Below, piece by piece: positions 1 to 8,462 of a DNA stretch of 64,000 nucleotides. The notes beneath the pieces are model-generated. The model ran no database searches, was not told the origin of the DNA, and saw only the letters and a program-made list of their open reading frames with translations. Source of the DNA: Nodosilinea sp. E11 (lineage in GTDB: Bacteria > Cyanobacteriota > Cyanobacteriia > Phormidesmidales > Phormidesmidaceae). The stretch lies in NCBI RefSeq assembly GCF_032813545.1, contig NZ_CP136520.1, positions 180,001 through 244,000 on the forward strand, given 5' to 3'. A program made the translations under genes and the position numbers. Position 1 is the first letter of the stretch; each line of letters starts with the position of its first letter.

Positions 1-242
1 CCAATCACGGTCGCGGTGCTGCCCGCTAGTAACCCTAACGTTGAGATGACCCCCGATAGGGTCAGCATGACAAAAAAGCTGAGGGAGGGTACTGATTCTC
101 GCCACAGCAACCGATTGAGGCTGGCTACTGATGTCGGTTTACTGACTAACCACTGCCAATCACCGCTGTTGCTCAGCCACAGCTTGCGCTTCTTGCGGCG
201 CACTCGGGCTAGCATTTTTAGATATCGGTATCGCCGGGTCAT
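1..242 (-). CDS. DUF389-type membrane protein, N-terminal part only
   Basis: Read on the minus strand, the first 242 bases give an open frame that starts with a very basic stretch (MTRRYRYLKMLARVRRKKRK) and then enters a hydrophobic segment, SFFVMLTLSGVISTLG, followed by LLAGSTATVIG at the window edge. A soluble basic N-terminus running into a helix that ends in a Gly-rich turn near S-x-A-V-I-G is what I recall of DUF389 (TIGR00341 family) membrane proteins. Their function is not established. ATG at 242 or the in-frame ATG at 215 could be the start. I see no strong Shine-Dalgarno for either. The gene continues off the left edge, so the family call rests on about 80 residues. Confidence 0.5.
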   Translation of the reverse strand, partial: MTRRYRYLKMLARVRRKKRKLWLSNSGDWQWLVSKPTSVASLNRLLWRESVPSLSFFVMLTLSGVISTLGLLAGSTATVI

Positions 243-441
243 CGCTTTGCAGGTGCTATGGATATAGCTCATTCTCTAGCAGTCGGTGCAAAAGGGGGTG
301 GCGTTATCGCGAACTGAGGTGAAGTGATTCAGCGCTGGAGGGTGGACAGATGGGACGGCTAGCCCACAAGCTCAGCGGTACCCAACTTACAAGGCTAGAG
401 GTCGTGCTAGGGTTGGCGCAGGTTAGCCTGGGTAGATAGAC

Positions 442-2562
442 ATGGCATTGCTCGAAAGTGCGATCGGCGGAATTGCAAAAACGGTGATCGAAACTGCCAT
501 CAAAACAGGCGGAGCCGTGGCTGGCCAGATCAAAGGAGCCTACAGCGAAACCCAAGCCAAGCAAAAAGCCTTTGAAGCCGCGCAAAACTATGTGCAGCGC
601 TACGAAGCCAACCAATGCCAGGTCAAAGTCATGCCGGGGCTAATGAAAGAGCCTCTACCCCTCGAAGACATTTACACCGCTGTCAAACTGCTAGACGATG
701 AGAGCATTCAATTCTTTGCCGCAGTTGATGATTTAGAAGCAACCTACCGCGCCAAGGGTAGACGTAGCTTTGGGTCTAGCGAATCTCCACGGCAAGACGG
801 CATTCAGGTTGCCAATGCCGAGCAATACCTGATGGTGCTGGGCGGCCCTGGTATTGGCAAATCGACATTCCTGCGCAAAATCGGCCTAGAAGCGCTGCGC
901 AAGAATGGGCAGATTCAGCGAGACTGCATTCCGGTGCTGATTGAGCTAAAGGAATTGCGGAATCAAGCTGTTGACCTCAAGCAAAAGATCGCCGCCGAGT
1001 TTGCCACCTGCGGCTTTCCAGAGGCAGAGGCTTTTACCGAAGCTTCGTTGGCCCAGGGCAAACTGCTAGTGCTGCTGGATGGGCTAGACGAAGTGCCCAC
1101 CCAAAACCTCAACCGCGTAGTTGAGCACATCGAGAAATTTGTCGATGCCCACAGCACCAATGCCTTTGTGGCCTCTTGCCGCATTGCCGCCTATCGCGGT
1201 AGCCATGGCACCTTCTTCAAGCGCTTTACTGATGTTACTCTGGCAGAATTAGACGACGAGCAGATTGAGCAATTCATTCGTCGCTGGTTTCGTTCAGCCT
1301 TAGACCTAGATGCTGGCGTTGCCAATAACTATTGGGCACTGCTACAGAAAGACGAACATAAAGCTACTAAAGAGCTTGCCCAAACGCCGCTGCTGCTTGC
1401 TTTTTTATGCTTAGTATATGATTCGAAGCAGGTATTGCCAACCAAACTCAGCACTCTATATGGCGAAGCTTTAGATATTTTGTTGTCGGAATGGTCGGCT
1501 CAAAAGCGCTTAGAGCAAGACCCCATTTACGAGGGTTTTCATCCCGATCTAGAAAAGGTACTTCTTGGCCAGATTGCTTACGAGAGCTTCGAGCAAGATC
1601 AGCTTTTCTTTCTCAAAGACGACGTTACCCGGCGCATTAGCGAGTTTTTGGCTGATACCCTAGATGCACCCAAATACCTGGATGGAGCCGCCGTTCTACG
1701 AGCTATCGAGCGCCAGCAGGGCATTTTAGTAGAGCGCGCTACTAAAATCTATTCGTTCTCGCACCTAACGCTGCAAGAATATCTCACTGCTTTTCACATC
1801 AAAGAAGAAGGTCTAGACACTGAACTGATCGCCCATCACCTAACCGCTGGCCGCTGGCGAGAGGTGTTTTTCCTGGTGGCGGGGCTACAGGGCAATAAAG
1901 CAATCCAGCTTCTTCATGCGATTGAAGAGGCAGCGCGTGCCTATGTTGAACCGCATGTAAGACTGATAAAACTGATTCGCTGGTCTAATACCTGTACGGT
2001 AAATTCATCAGGACAATTTAGTCTTCTTGCCAAACGAGCAGTGGCTATTGCCAGCGCCATTTCTATCGATATTGCTGGTAATATCTCTATTGCTAGGAGC
2101 ATAGCCAGAGTCAGCACTAGCGACATTTCTATCAACATCGTCATCACAATTGCCATAGATATTGCTGCCGCCATCGCCAGCGCCAGAGCTGATTACGTTG
2201 TGGCTAGTGGGGTCAAAGCCATTGTTAGAGCTATTCCCAGCAGCAGCCTATTGACCGAAATATTCAGCAGCCCTAAATCTTTACAGCTTCCAAGCGAGCT
2301 CAAACGTATGTCCAAGATCGCCCCTACCTTCAAAGCTCCAAATCAGGCTTGGCAGCATTGGGCCGATGAACTTGAGGCACTGTGGCTAGATGCTCTAGGT
2401 CTTACCCGAGAAGCATTGACGTTTGATTTAGAAGAAGCTATAGCCTTACAAAATTATCTCTACGCCACAGAGCTTTTACTGCGGTGCAAGGAGGCTGCCA
2501 TTCGCATACCCAAGCAAGCCTGGGCCGAACTTGAAGATCGCTTGCTCACCTACCCCAGCTGA
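442..2562 (+). CDS. NACHT-domain STAND NTPase
   Basis: This 706-residue protein has an N-terminal helical region (residues 1-125), then a NACHT nucleoside-triphosphatase: Walker A GGPGIGKST near residue 134, Walker B LLVLLDGLDEVP near 209, and a following FVASCRIAAYR strand. A winged-helix-like region with SHLTLQEYLTAFH comes near residue 440, as is usual for NACHT proteins. Residues about 510-590 are an odd stretch alternating Ile/Ala with small or polar residues (ISIDIAGNISIA, IAIDIAAAIASA). Cyanobacteria carry many NACHT proteins, and some bacterial NACHT proteins are antiphage sensors (bNACHT). That role is inferred here. There is no recognisable enzymatic effector at either end. The gene stands alone, with REP repeats downstream. 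ATG 442 is the natural start. Confidence 0.85.
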   Translation: MALLESAIGGIAKTVIETAIKTGGAVAGQIKGAYSETQAKQKAFEAAQNYVQRYEANQCQVKVMPGLMKEPLPLEDIYTAVKLLDDESIQFFAAVDDLEATYRAKGRRSFGSSESPRQDGIQVANAEQYLMVLGGPGIGKSTFLRKIGLEALRKNGQIQRDCIPVLIELKELRNQAVDLKQKIAAEFATCGFPEAEAFTEASLAQGKLLVLLDGLDEVPTQNLNRVVEHIEKFVDAHSTNAFVASCRIAAYRGSHGTFFKRFTDVTLAELDDEQIEQFIRRWFRSALDLDAGVANNYWALLQKDEHKATKELAQTPLLLAFLCLVYDSKQVLPTKLSTLYGEALDILLSEWSAQKRLEQDPIYEGFHPDLEKVLLGQIAYESFEQDQLFFLKDDVTRRISEFLADTLDAPKYLDGAAVLRAIERQQGILVERATKIYSFSHLTLQEYLTAFHIKEEGLDTELIAHHLTAGRWREVFFLVAGLQGNKAIQLLHAIEEAARAYVEPHVRLIKLIRWSNTCTVNSSGQFSLLAKRAVAIASAISIDIAGNISIARSIARVSTSDISINIVITIAIDIAAAIASARADYVVASGVKAIVRAIPSSSLLTEIFSSPKSLQLPSELKRMSKIAPTFKAPNQAWQHWADELEALWLDALGLTREALTFDLEEAIALQNYLYATELLLRCKEAAIRIPKQAWAELEDRLLTYPS

Positions 2563-3199
2563 TACAAAGCCACCCGGTAAAATCAAAGCACTATGTCCTC
2601 TGGTGAACTCTATGGCCGAAACCAAAATTGCCAGCATTACGCGCGATCCGTAGGATGGGCAAAGGGCAAAGCCCGTGCCCATTGCCCTGATGGTGGGGTG
2701 ATAGGGTAAAAGCTGCGATCGCGCCCTGCACTCCCAACACAGCAGGTCGCTGATTGCAATAACGACAGGCTACACCCAGTAGAAGTATCAGCTCGGTAGA
2801 TTGGGCAGAGCGCAGCGATCCGTAGGATGGGCAAAGGGCAAAGCCCGTGCCCATCACATTCAAATTCTTGATGATGGGCACGCTTCGCTTTGCCCATCCT
2901 ACTTTTGTTACATTTGCTGGTTCATGGCAACCCTGGCCCAAAGCCAGCAAAAGAAACATCCCCATTCTTTGAAGCGCAGTAATTAAACGTAGGATAGGCA
3001 AAGGGCAAAGCCCGTGCCCATTGCATTCAAATTCTTGATGATGGGCACGCTTCGCTTTGCCCATCCTACTTTTGTTACATTTGCTGGTTCATGGCAACCT
3101 TGGCCCGAAGCCAGCAAAAGAAACATCTCCATTCTTTGAGGCGCAGTAATTAAACGTAGCAAAGGGCAAAGCCTGTGCCCATCACATTCCCCTAGCGAA
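2563..3199. repeat. REP-type repeat cluster, including a 167-bp tandem duplication
   Basis: This gene-free stretch carries repeated copies of a palindromic unit that reads GTAGGATGGGCAAAG then GCAAAGC then GTGCCCAT. Copies lie at about 2650-2683, 2821-2855, 2874-2903 (inverted), 2988-3021, 3037-3069 (inverted) and 3155-3182. From 2821 onwards the unit plus its spacer is tandemly duplicated with an exact period of 167 bases (starts at 2821, 2988 and 3155, the last copy partial). Forward and inverted copies are paired, so each block can fold into a long hairpin. Apparent reading frames here are repeats of the same DNA and are not credible genes. The cluster directly borders the RAYT transposase gene. 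Confidence 0.9.
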
Positions 3200-3730
3200 T
3201 TACTCAAACTCCAACTCGTCACATAGGAGTTTTGACAAAGGACTTGCTCCCCAATCAGCCGGATACAGACCCCACTCGACTGATCGCCTGAAAGAGCTAT
3301 AGGGCCAGTCGGCAGGTGTTGTGCAATACCCATGCTTGACCGGGTTGTAGTGAATGTAGTCCATGTGCTGATTCCAGTCTGCCTCATCTCGGATGCAATG
3401 CTCCCAGAATCGCCGTTGCCAAACACCCTTCTCTCGCTTGAGTTTTTGGGAGGTACTGGTCACTTCAGCTTTTAGCCCTGCCGAAAACTTGCGTTTAATT
3501 ACCATCCACCGACGCGAAAAGTCAGCGTCTCCGTCTGGTAAACGCCATAGGGTATGCAAATGGTCAGGCAACACCACAATTCCGTCAATACTAAACGGGT
3601 ATTGCTCCATGCCATGCCTAAAAGCCACCCGCAGCCGATCAATATGATCAACCAGTAGAGGCTGTCGCCTTTCAGTAACGACTGTGAAAAAGTATGAGCC
3701 CCCAGGTTGGTAAAAGCGTCGGTAATCCAT
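3200..3730 (-). CDS. REP-associated tyrosine transposase (RAYT, Y1/IS200-like)
   Basis: This is a 176-residue protein of the TnpA_REP / Y1 transposase family, which binds and nicks REP hairpins as a single-strand HUH endonuclease. The N-terminal block MDYRRFYQPGGSYFFTVVT, the metal-binding His pair in VLPDHLHTLW, and the late helix with the candidate nucleophile Tyr in MDYIHYNPVKHG are all present. I chose the ATG at 3730 because RAYT proteins usually begin with this M-x-Y-R block. A TTG six codons upstream is the alternative. REP-like hairpins lie on both sides (2650-3182 and 3790-3940), the classical arrangement in which a RAYT serves its own REP family. It appears intact. Confidence 0.88.
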   Translation of the reverse strand: MDYRRFYQPGGSYFFTVVTERRQPLLVDHIDRLRVAFRHGMEQYPFSIDGIVVLPDHLHTLWRLPDGDADFSRRWMVIKRKFSAGLKAEVTSTSQKLKREKGVWQRRFWEHCIRDEADWNQHMDYIHYNPVKHGYCTTPADWPYSSFRRSVEWGLYPADWGASPLSKLLCDELEFE

Positions 3731-3784
3731 AAGGGTAGAAATCCCCAATTACCGATCACAATCACGGTCGAACACTTCTACTAA

Positions 3785-3941
3785 CTCTTGATGATGGGCA
3801 CGCTTCGCTTTGCCCATCCTACATTTGCTAAGGTAAGTTCTGGATAAGAACATACCCGCGTAGGATGGGCAAAGCGAAGCGTGCCCATCGGAACGAATGC
3901 CTAACGATGGGCACGGGCAAAGCCCTTTGCCCATCCTACGT
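3785..3941. repeat. REP-type repeats on the other flank of the RAYT gene
   Basis: Three more copies of the same unit lie here: 3790-3822 (inverted), 3860-3889 (forward) and 3905-3940 (inverted). The last two form one inverted pair separated by about 15 bases. The ends GTAGGATGGGC and GCCCATCCTAC match the copies upstream of 3200. With the upstream cluster this brackets the transposase gene by REP hairpins. Confidence 0.85.
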
Positions 3942-3973
3942 TTGCTTCGCTTTGCTCATCATCGGGGCGATCG

Positions 3974-5038
3974 CTATAACTCCGAGAACTTCATTTTGTA
4001 GGGAATCTCTTCCACCGGCACGTTCTCGCTATCCCAGTCGTCGTAGCGCAGCTGGAGGCGTTTTTCTCCGGCGTAGCCCACCAGCTTGCCGCTGTAGTGC
4101 TTGGCCTCGGTGCCCAGGCTCTGAATGCGGATTTTGCCGTTAAACACCGTGGCGCGAGCTAGGTAGATCACCAGGTCATCCCGCGAGGGGCGATTCACTG
4201 TAGTGCTAGCAGTGAGGTGGCCCAGGCCGCGCTCATCCATCTCCTGGGCTAGAGCCATGGCCGTGTTGCGAATGCCGCGAATCGCTACGATCGCCGCCGC
4301 CACCGCCATGGTGATATCGACCCCCTCATCGGTCAAAATCTGCTGGTTCGACAAAAACTGAAAGTTGCGCTCCCCCAGGTCATTGCGAATGCGGCGGTGA
4401 ATCAAATTCTCAGGCTGGTAGTGGGTCAGCGCTCCGACGATCGCCCCGCAGGCCGCCCGAGGTTCGCGCCAGGGCGACTCGCGGGTTTTGCCGTAGACTT
4501 GCTTGCCGTCTTCTTGAATGCGGCCCACGTGGGTTTTGAGGTCGATCGCCACCAGAGAAATTGACTGGGGGTTGCCCTCATAAACCCGGCGCTTCAGCTT
4601 TTCATCCAGCTCGTGGGCCACAGTGACATGGGCTAAGGTCGCGCCATTGTCGGTGCCGCCCCCGGCGGGAAAAAACGCCTCCAGTTTCAGTTCGCCAATT
4701 TCTGACAGGGTGGCAAAGCGAGAGGCGACCACATCACGGTAGCGCTTGGTAGCTTCGCCCTGGTGAATGCGATCGCCGCAGTTGGTGTAGGCCAGGGTCG
4801 TCACCGCGCTGGGCAGACTCATGTCGGCCCCGCAGGCCTGAATATCGGTGGGGCTAACTCCGGCAAATTGCAGTTCGTCGCGCAACAGTTGCAGTCCTTT
4901 GATCAGGGCGTAGCGATCGCTGACTAACTCATTTAAATAGTTGTGGTAGGCATTGCGCTCCATGCCAAAGCTGGCCGAGAGCTGCCAAAATCGCTCAATT
5001 CGCGCCTCGCTGGGGGCTGCGTCAAAGGGTAAAGCCAT
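3974..5038 (-). CDS. Conserved-looking protein of unknown function, 354 aa
   Basis: I do not recognise this family. The protein is soluble, without a signal peptide or membrane segment. Its N-terminal 100 residues are helical and charged. The middle has AFFPAGGGTDNGATLAHVTV and a basic segment GKTRESPWREPRAACGAIVG. The C-terminal third has VAAAIVAIRGIRN and ends in a beta-rich stretch (KLVGYAGEKRLQLRYDDWDS). ATG 5038 is preceded by a purine-rich AAGGGG. Codon use and HIP1 sites match the neighbours, so it is resident DNA. It is convergent with nothing and stands alone between the REP cluster and the radical SAM gene. Confidence 0.6.
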   Translation of the reverse strand: MALPFDAAPSEARIERFWQLSASFGMERNAYHNYLNELVSDRYALIKGLQLLRDELQFAGVSPTDIQACGADMSLPSAVTTLAYTNCGDRIHQGEATKRYRDVVASRFATLSEIGELKLEAFFPAGGGTDNGATLAHVTVAHELDEKLKRRVYEGNPQSISLVAIDLKTHVGRIQEDGKQVYGKTRESPWREPRAACGAIVGALTHYQPENLIHRRIRNDLGERNFQFLSNQQILTDEGVDITMAVAAAIVAIRGIRNTAMALAQEMDERGLGHLTASTTVNRPSRDDLVIYLARATVFNGKIRIQSLGTEAKHYSGKLVGYAGEKRLQLRYDDWDSENVPVEEIPYKMKFSEL

Positions 5039-5215
5039 AGATGATAAACCCCTTCCGGTTCACGGACTGCATTAAATCATGCCACGACCAGCCCAGAATC
5101 CAGTCAAGCAAGCCAGAGATGAGGCTCAGCTAGGCCAATTCTGCCTGATGAGAGTCAACTATAACCCTCTGCGATCGCCCAGTCGGTCTTACCGATAGAT
5201 TACGCGACGACGAGG

Positions 5216-6346
5216 CTAAGTCCAGTAGAGGATTTTGCCCTGGGGAAACCAGCGCGCGATCGCAGATTCAAAAAAGGTGCGTAGCTCGGTCATGGTGTCT
5301 TTGTCGTAGACATATTTAGTGCCGCCAAACTTGTTGCGCTTGGTGGTACGGGTTGACTCGTCGAGGTCAAGGCTGCTGTTGGGGTACCACTGCTCTAGCA
5401 CCCCCTTAGACCCAGGGGTAAACCGGTGGGAAATCAGCTCAAAGGTGAGGTCGCAGTCAAAGTCGAGGGCACTGGCGGCGGCCTCTAGCAGCTGGCTGTA
5501 CTCGTCTTGCCAGCCCTCAATCGGCATAATCGGGGCGATCACAAAGCCCACCGGGTAGCCGCCGCCGCCCCGCTCTACCGGCAGCGCCAGCTGGCGAATG
5601 GCCTGGAGCCGCTCGGCCACCGAGGCAGTGCCCCCCTCTAGCCGCCGCGATACCGAAGCGGCATTGATGCTAAAGCGGCAGCGGGTGTGGCCCCGGTGGG
5701 GCAGAGTTAGCAGGTCGTCAACCGAGTCAAACTTTGACACCCAGCGCAGGCGGGCACGATCGCGATCGCCAAAGTAGCGAATGCACTCAGCCAAGCTGCC
5801 AGTCAGGTGCTCAATGCCCAGGGGATCGGTGTAGCAACTGACCTCGTAGGTGGTGAGTCGGTCAGCGCTCTCGTAGTGCTTCAGGTTGTCTAAAATCTGC
5901 GGCAGGTTGGCATAGACTCGGATCACGGGCGGCCCCTGCAAACTGCCCGCCAGGTAGCAGTATTGGCAGTGGGCCGGGCAGCCCTGGGCCAGGTGAAACT
6001 GCCAGTCAGCCGAGGGCGGAATCGGCGTCAGCTTAAGCTGGCCCGCCGGGGCGGTGACTACGGCCAGGGTGCGCTTGGCGATCGCATAGGTCTCGCGCTC
6101 GGTATCCCCTCGCAGACCGCTCAGGCGGTTTTGCTTGAGAAAGTCTACCGGTAGATTGTGGGCCTGCACCCGCTCTAAAATGCGCTGCCCCCAGGGTTCA
6201 TCTAGGGCGGCGGGGGTAAACAAAACCTGCTCTGGCAGCCAGCGACGATGGCGGTAGGCAGTAGTCAGGGTGGCGGGCTCGGTGCCCGGCAGGGTAGGTG
6301 CGATCGCAGAATCGTAAGTCAAAACAGGGAGCCAATAGAACAGCAA
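5216..6346 (-). CDS. Radical SAM protein of the spore photoproduct lyase (SPL) family
   Basis: The cluster-binding motif GCPAHCQYCYLAG (C-x3-C-x2-C) sits about 140 residues in, with the flanking WQFHLAQ block typical of SPL-family radical SAM proteins. The family uses S-adenosylmethionine and a 4Fe-4S cluster for radical chemistry. Spore photoproduct lyase repairs UV thymine dimers, but cyanobacteria do not sporulate and the role of their homologues is unsettled. Downstream blocks include the VSCYTDPLGIEH strand and RCRFSINAASVSRRLEGGT. The start is uncertain: no ATG occurs in frame upstream of the motif, only TTG at 6346 and other weak starts. Residues before TAYRHRRWLPE may therefore not be translated. 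Confidence 0.8.
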   Translation of the reverse strand: MLFYWLPVLTYDSAIAPTLPGTEPATLTTAYRHRRWLPEQVLFTPAALDEPWGQRILERVQAHNLPVDFLKQNRLSGLRGDTERETYAIAKRTLAVVTAPAGQLKLTPIPPSADWQFHLAQGCPAHCQYCYLAGSLQGPPVIRVYANLPQILDNLKHYESADRLTTYEVSCYTDPLGIEHLTGSLAECIRYFGDRDRARLRWVSKFDSVDDLLTLPHRGHTRCRFSINAASVSRRLEGGTASVAERLQAIRQLALPVERGGGGYPVGFVIAPIMPIEGWQDEYSQLLEAAASALDFDCDLTFELISHRFTPGSKGVLEQWYPNSSLDLDESTRTTKRNKFGGTKYVYDKDTMTELRTFFESAIARWFPQGKILYWT

Positions 6347-6399
6347 GACACAACAGCAACGCCATAGTCTCTCCTCAGCCTAAATAGCTTCTCAGGGCA

Positions 6400-6458
6400 A
6401 AAACATCACTCAGATTGCAGGTTCCGGTGACGAGGGAACGGGGCGATCGCCCCTTTTT
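6400..6458 (+). ncRNA. Possible small structured transcript ending in a hairpin plus T-tract
   Basis: In the space between the divergent SPL-like gene and the lipoprotein gene there is GTTCC-loop-GGAAC (6421-6439), then the perfect GGGGCGATCGCCCC (6440-6453), followed by five T on the plus strand. That is a plausible intrinsic terminator, yet no plus-strand gene precedes it within 6 kb except the far-away NACHT gene. A short RNA or a leader attenuator is possible. A plain HIP1 palindrome beside a chance T-run is the alternative. Confidence 0.25.
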
Positions 6459-6584
6459 CTCTAGCGAAGGGTTGCAGTTGATGAACGACGCTCTGGCTAA
6501 AGGCCGATGTCGTCGTGTATCCTGGCGAACGACTCTGATTTCTGTTGTTTTAGATACATTAATAGCGTTTATCTAAGGAAACCC

Positions 6585-7061
6585 ATGGTTAACAAGTACT
6601 TACTGTCTACCCTAACCGCTGGTGCGCTAGCGATTACCCTGGCGGCCTGTGAGCCCAGGGCAACTACCCCAGAGGTGGTGCCGCCCACCACAGAAGCCCC
6701 AGGCCAAGCGCCGGGAACCACTGAAGTGGGCGATCGCGCCGACTACAACGAAGTGCCTGTCCCTGAAGACGACAGCACGGTGGGTACAGACCCCACCCAA
6801 ATTGCCCTAGCAGTATTTGGCAGCACCGAGCCAGGGGAAGGTAACTTTACTGAATACGCAGACCTGATCGAAGAAACCGACGCTGGAGCCCTAGTGTTAC
6901 TCACCCAAACCGGCCTGGCCGACGACTCGGTGAACGGCATGCGCTATCGCTTAGAGTTTGTGCCCGAAGGCGACCAATGGCGGCTCGACTGGGCCGGACA
7001 ACAGGCCCGCTGTCAGCCAGGGCGAGGCTCTGAAGACTGGACCACTGACCTGTGCAATTAA
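6585..7061 (+). CDS. Small secreted lipoprotein
   Basis: This 158-residue protein has an N-terminal lipoprotein signal, KYLLSTLTAGALAITLAAC, with a good lipobox (LAAC) at residues 17-20. A Thr/Pro/Glu-rich linker and an acidic folded domain of about 90 residues follow. Two Cys near the C-terminus (RCQPGRG and DLCN) could form a disulfide in the periplasm. I chose ATG 6585 because AAGGA lies 6 bases upstream and the lipobox follows at the right distance. A frame open from 6507 would put 26 residues ahead of the signal. The function is unknown, and a membrane-anchored periplasmic role is inferred from the signal only. Confidence 0.75.
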   Translation: MVNKYLLSTLTAGALAITLAACEPRATTPEVVPPTTEAPGQAPGTTEVGDRADYNEVPVPEDDSTVGTDPTQIALAVFGSTEPGEGNFTEYADLIEETDAGALVLLTQTGLADDSVNGMRYRLEFVPEGDQWRLDWAGQQARCQPGRGSEDWTTDLCN

Positions 7062-7133
7062 GCAAAAGTTCACTCTCGTTAGCGAAGATTATTCTGCGTT
7101 AAGACTATTAAAGACTATTGAAGAGTGGCGGTT

Positions 7134-7165
7134 CCTCAGGCTCCATCGGCCTGAGGATTAAGGAG
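7134..7165 (+). promoter_or_regulatory. Hairpin next to the ribosome-binding region of pfkA
   Basis: CCTCAGG (7134-7140) pairs with CCTGAGG (7150-7156) around a 9-base loop, and an AAGGAG follows at 7160-7165. It lies in the 127-base leader of the phosphofructokinase gene. AAGGAG is 23 bases from the ATG, too far for a classical Shine-Dalgarno, so the leader may be folded or the gene may use a weak site. There is no T-tract, so a terminator is less likely. Confidence 0.3.
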
Positions 7166-7188
7166 ATCAGCCTTTCGGATATCCTTCT

Positions 7189-8394
7189 ATGACAACCACT
7201 CAGCGCATTGGCATTCTCACTAGCGGCGGCGACTGCCCCGGCCTCAACGCCGTCATTCGAGCGGTGGTCAAATGCGCCAATCGGCGTGGGTGGGATGTGA
7301 TTGGCATTCCCTATAGCACCGATGGCTTTATGCAGGTGGCCGACGGCCAGTACGACCCCGACCACCTGCGGCTCACCGACCACGGCTACGACATTCCCGG
7401 CATTTTGCAGGGGCTCGATGTGCTGCAATTTCTCAGCGGCACCATTCTGGGCTCGCTCAGCAAAAGCCGCTTCGACGGGCCTGACCAAATGGCCAAAATT
7501 TTGGCGGGCTACGAAAAACTCAACCTCGATGCGCTAATTGCGATCGGTGGCGACGGCAGCCTCGATATTATCTACGACCTAGCCCAGCGCGGCGGCTGGA
7601 ACCTGATCGGTATTCCCAAGACCATCGATAATGATGTGCCGTTTACCGAAAAATCGATTGGCTTCAATACCGCTGTGCAGACAGTGAACAGCGCCCTCTA
7701 CGACCTCACCTTTACCGCTGCCAGCCACGATCGCGTCATGGTGGTCGAAGTCATGGGCCGCGACGCCGGGCACCTGGCCCTCCACGGCGGTATCGCGGGC
7801 GGGGCCGATGTGATTTTAATTCCTGAGCTGGTGCCCGAACTCAACCCCCTAGTTGTTACTCAGATCTGTCAGCACATTGCCGATCTGCGCCAGCGGGGCC
7901 GCAAGTTTGCCCTCGTGGTTGTGGCTGAAGGTGTCCATGGCGAAGACGGCAAGCCTCAGCACCTGATTGGCGAATCGTTGGCGACGGCGATCGCCGAGCG
8001 CAGCCGCACCCTCTGCCAAACCGGCGATACCGCCTACTGCGATATGGACCGGGTCGAAACTCGCGCCATGGTGCTGGGCCACATTCAGCGCAGCGGCATT
8101 CCTACTGCTAGCGATCGCCTGCTGGCCTCAGCCTTTGGCCGCAAAGCCGTAGACCTAATCGCCGAAGGCCGCTACAACCGCCTGGTGGTGTGGGAGGCAG
8201 GCCGCGTGCGCTCTAAAGACCTAGGTGACGTGATTGCCACCGTGCGTGAGTGCCACCTGCGCGGCATCTGCCCCAGCCCGGTCGAAACCGATAGCACCAT
8301 GGTCAAAGTGGCCCGATCGCTCGGCATCTATGTGGGCGACCCCGACACCCTGCCCGACCCCAAGGCCGTTATGCAGGAAGCGCAAGTCGTTTAA
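7189..8394 (+). CDS. pfkA: 6-phosphofructokinase
   Basis: The 401-residue enzyme phosphorylates fructose 6-phosphate to fructose 1,6-bisphosphate in glycolysis. The phosphate-binding loop ILTSGGDCPGLNAVIR is at the N-terminus, GGDGSL lies near residue 120 and PKTIDNDV near 143, with the catalytic Asp in TIDND. The residue equivalent to E. coli Gly104 is Gly, which favours ATP as donor, while the position equivalent to 124 is Lys, as in PPi-dependent and related long-form enzymes. Known proteins with the Gly/Lys combination are generally ATP-dependent, so I call it ATP-dependent by inference. Length and motifs are complete. A short gap separates it from the BenE-like gene on the same strand. 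Confidence 0.93.
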   Translation: MTTTQRIGILTSGGDCPGLNAVIRAVVKCANRRGWDVIGIPYSTDGFMQVADGQYDPDHLRLTDHGYDIPGILQGLDVLQFLSGTILGSLSKSRFDGPDQMAKILAGYEKLNLDALIAIGGDGSLDIIYDLAQRGGWNLIGIPKTIDNDVPFTEKSIGFNTAVQTVNSALYDLTFTAASHDRVMVVEVMGRDAGHLALHGGIAGGADVILIPELVPELNPLVVTQICQHIADLRQRGRKFALVVVAEGVHGEDGKPQHLIGESLATAIAERSRTLCQTGDTAYCDMDRVETRAMVLGHIQRSGIPTASDRLLASAFGRKAVDLIAEGRYNRLVVWEAGRVRSKDLGDVIATVRECHLRGICPSPVETDSTMVKVARSLGIYVGDPDTLPDPKAVMQEAQVV

Positions 8395-8462
8395 GCCCCT
8401 GCACCACAGGACAGTTGAGGCTGGCTCCCTGTAGTCTAATCTGAGCAGTCTCGACTAAGACC

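Noticed and set aside
1941-2174. Hydrophobic minus-strand frame inside the NACHT gene (MAAAISMAIVMTMLIEMSL...)
   Set aside because: It is the mirror of the Ile/Ala-alternating segment of the NACHT protein and lacks a start signal.
2591-2650. Possible gene start MAETKIASITRDP ahead of the first REP copy
   Set aside because: The frame stops at the REP unit, and I could find no continuation after it. Twelve codons are too few to support a truncated gene.
2591-3064. Open frames of 86-157 codons on the minus strand in the REP cluster
   Set aside because: They repeat the REP DNA, share blocks such as MGKAKRAHHQEF, and have no start signals or family resemblance.
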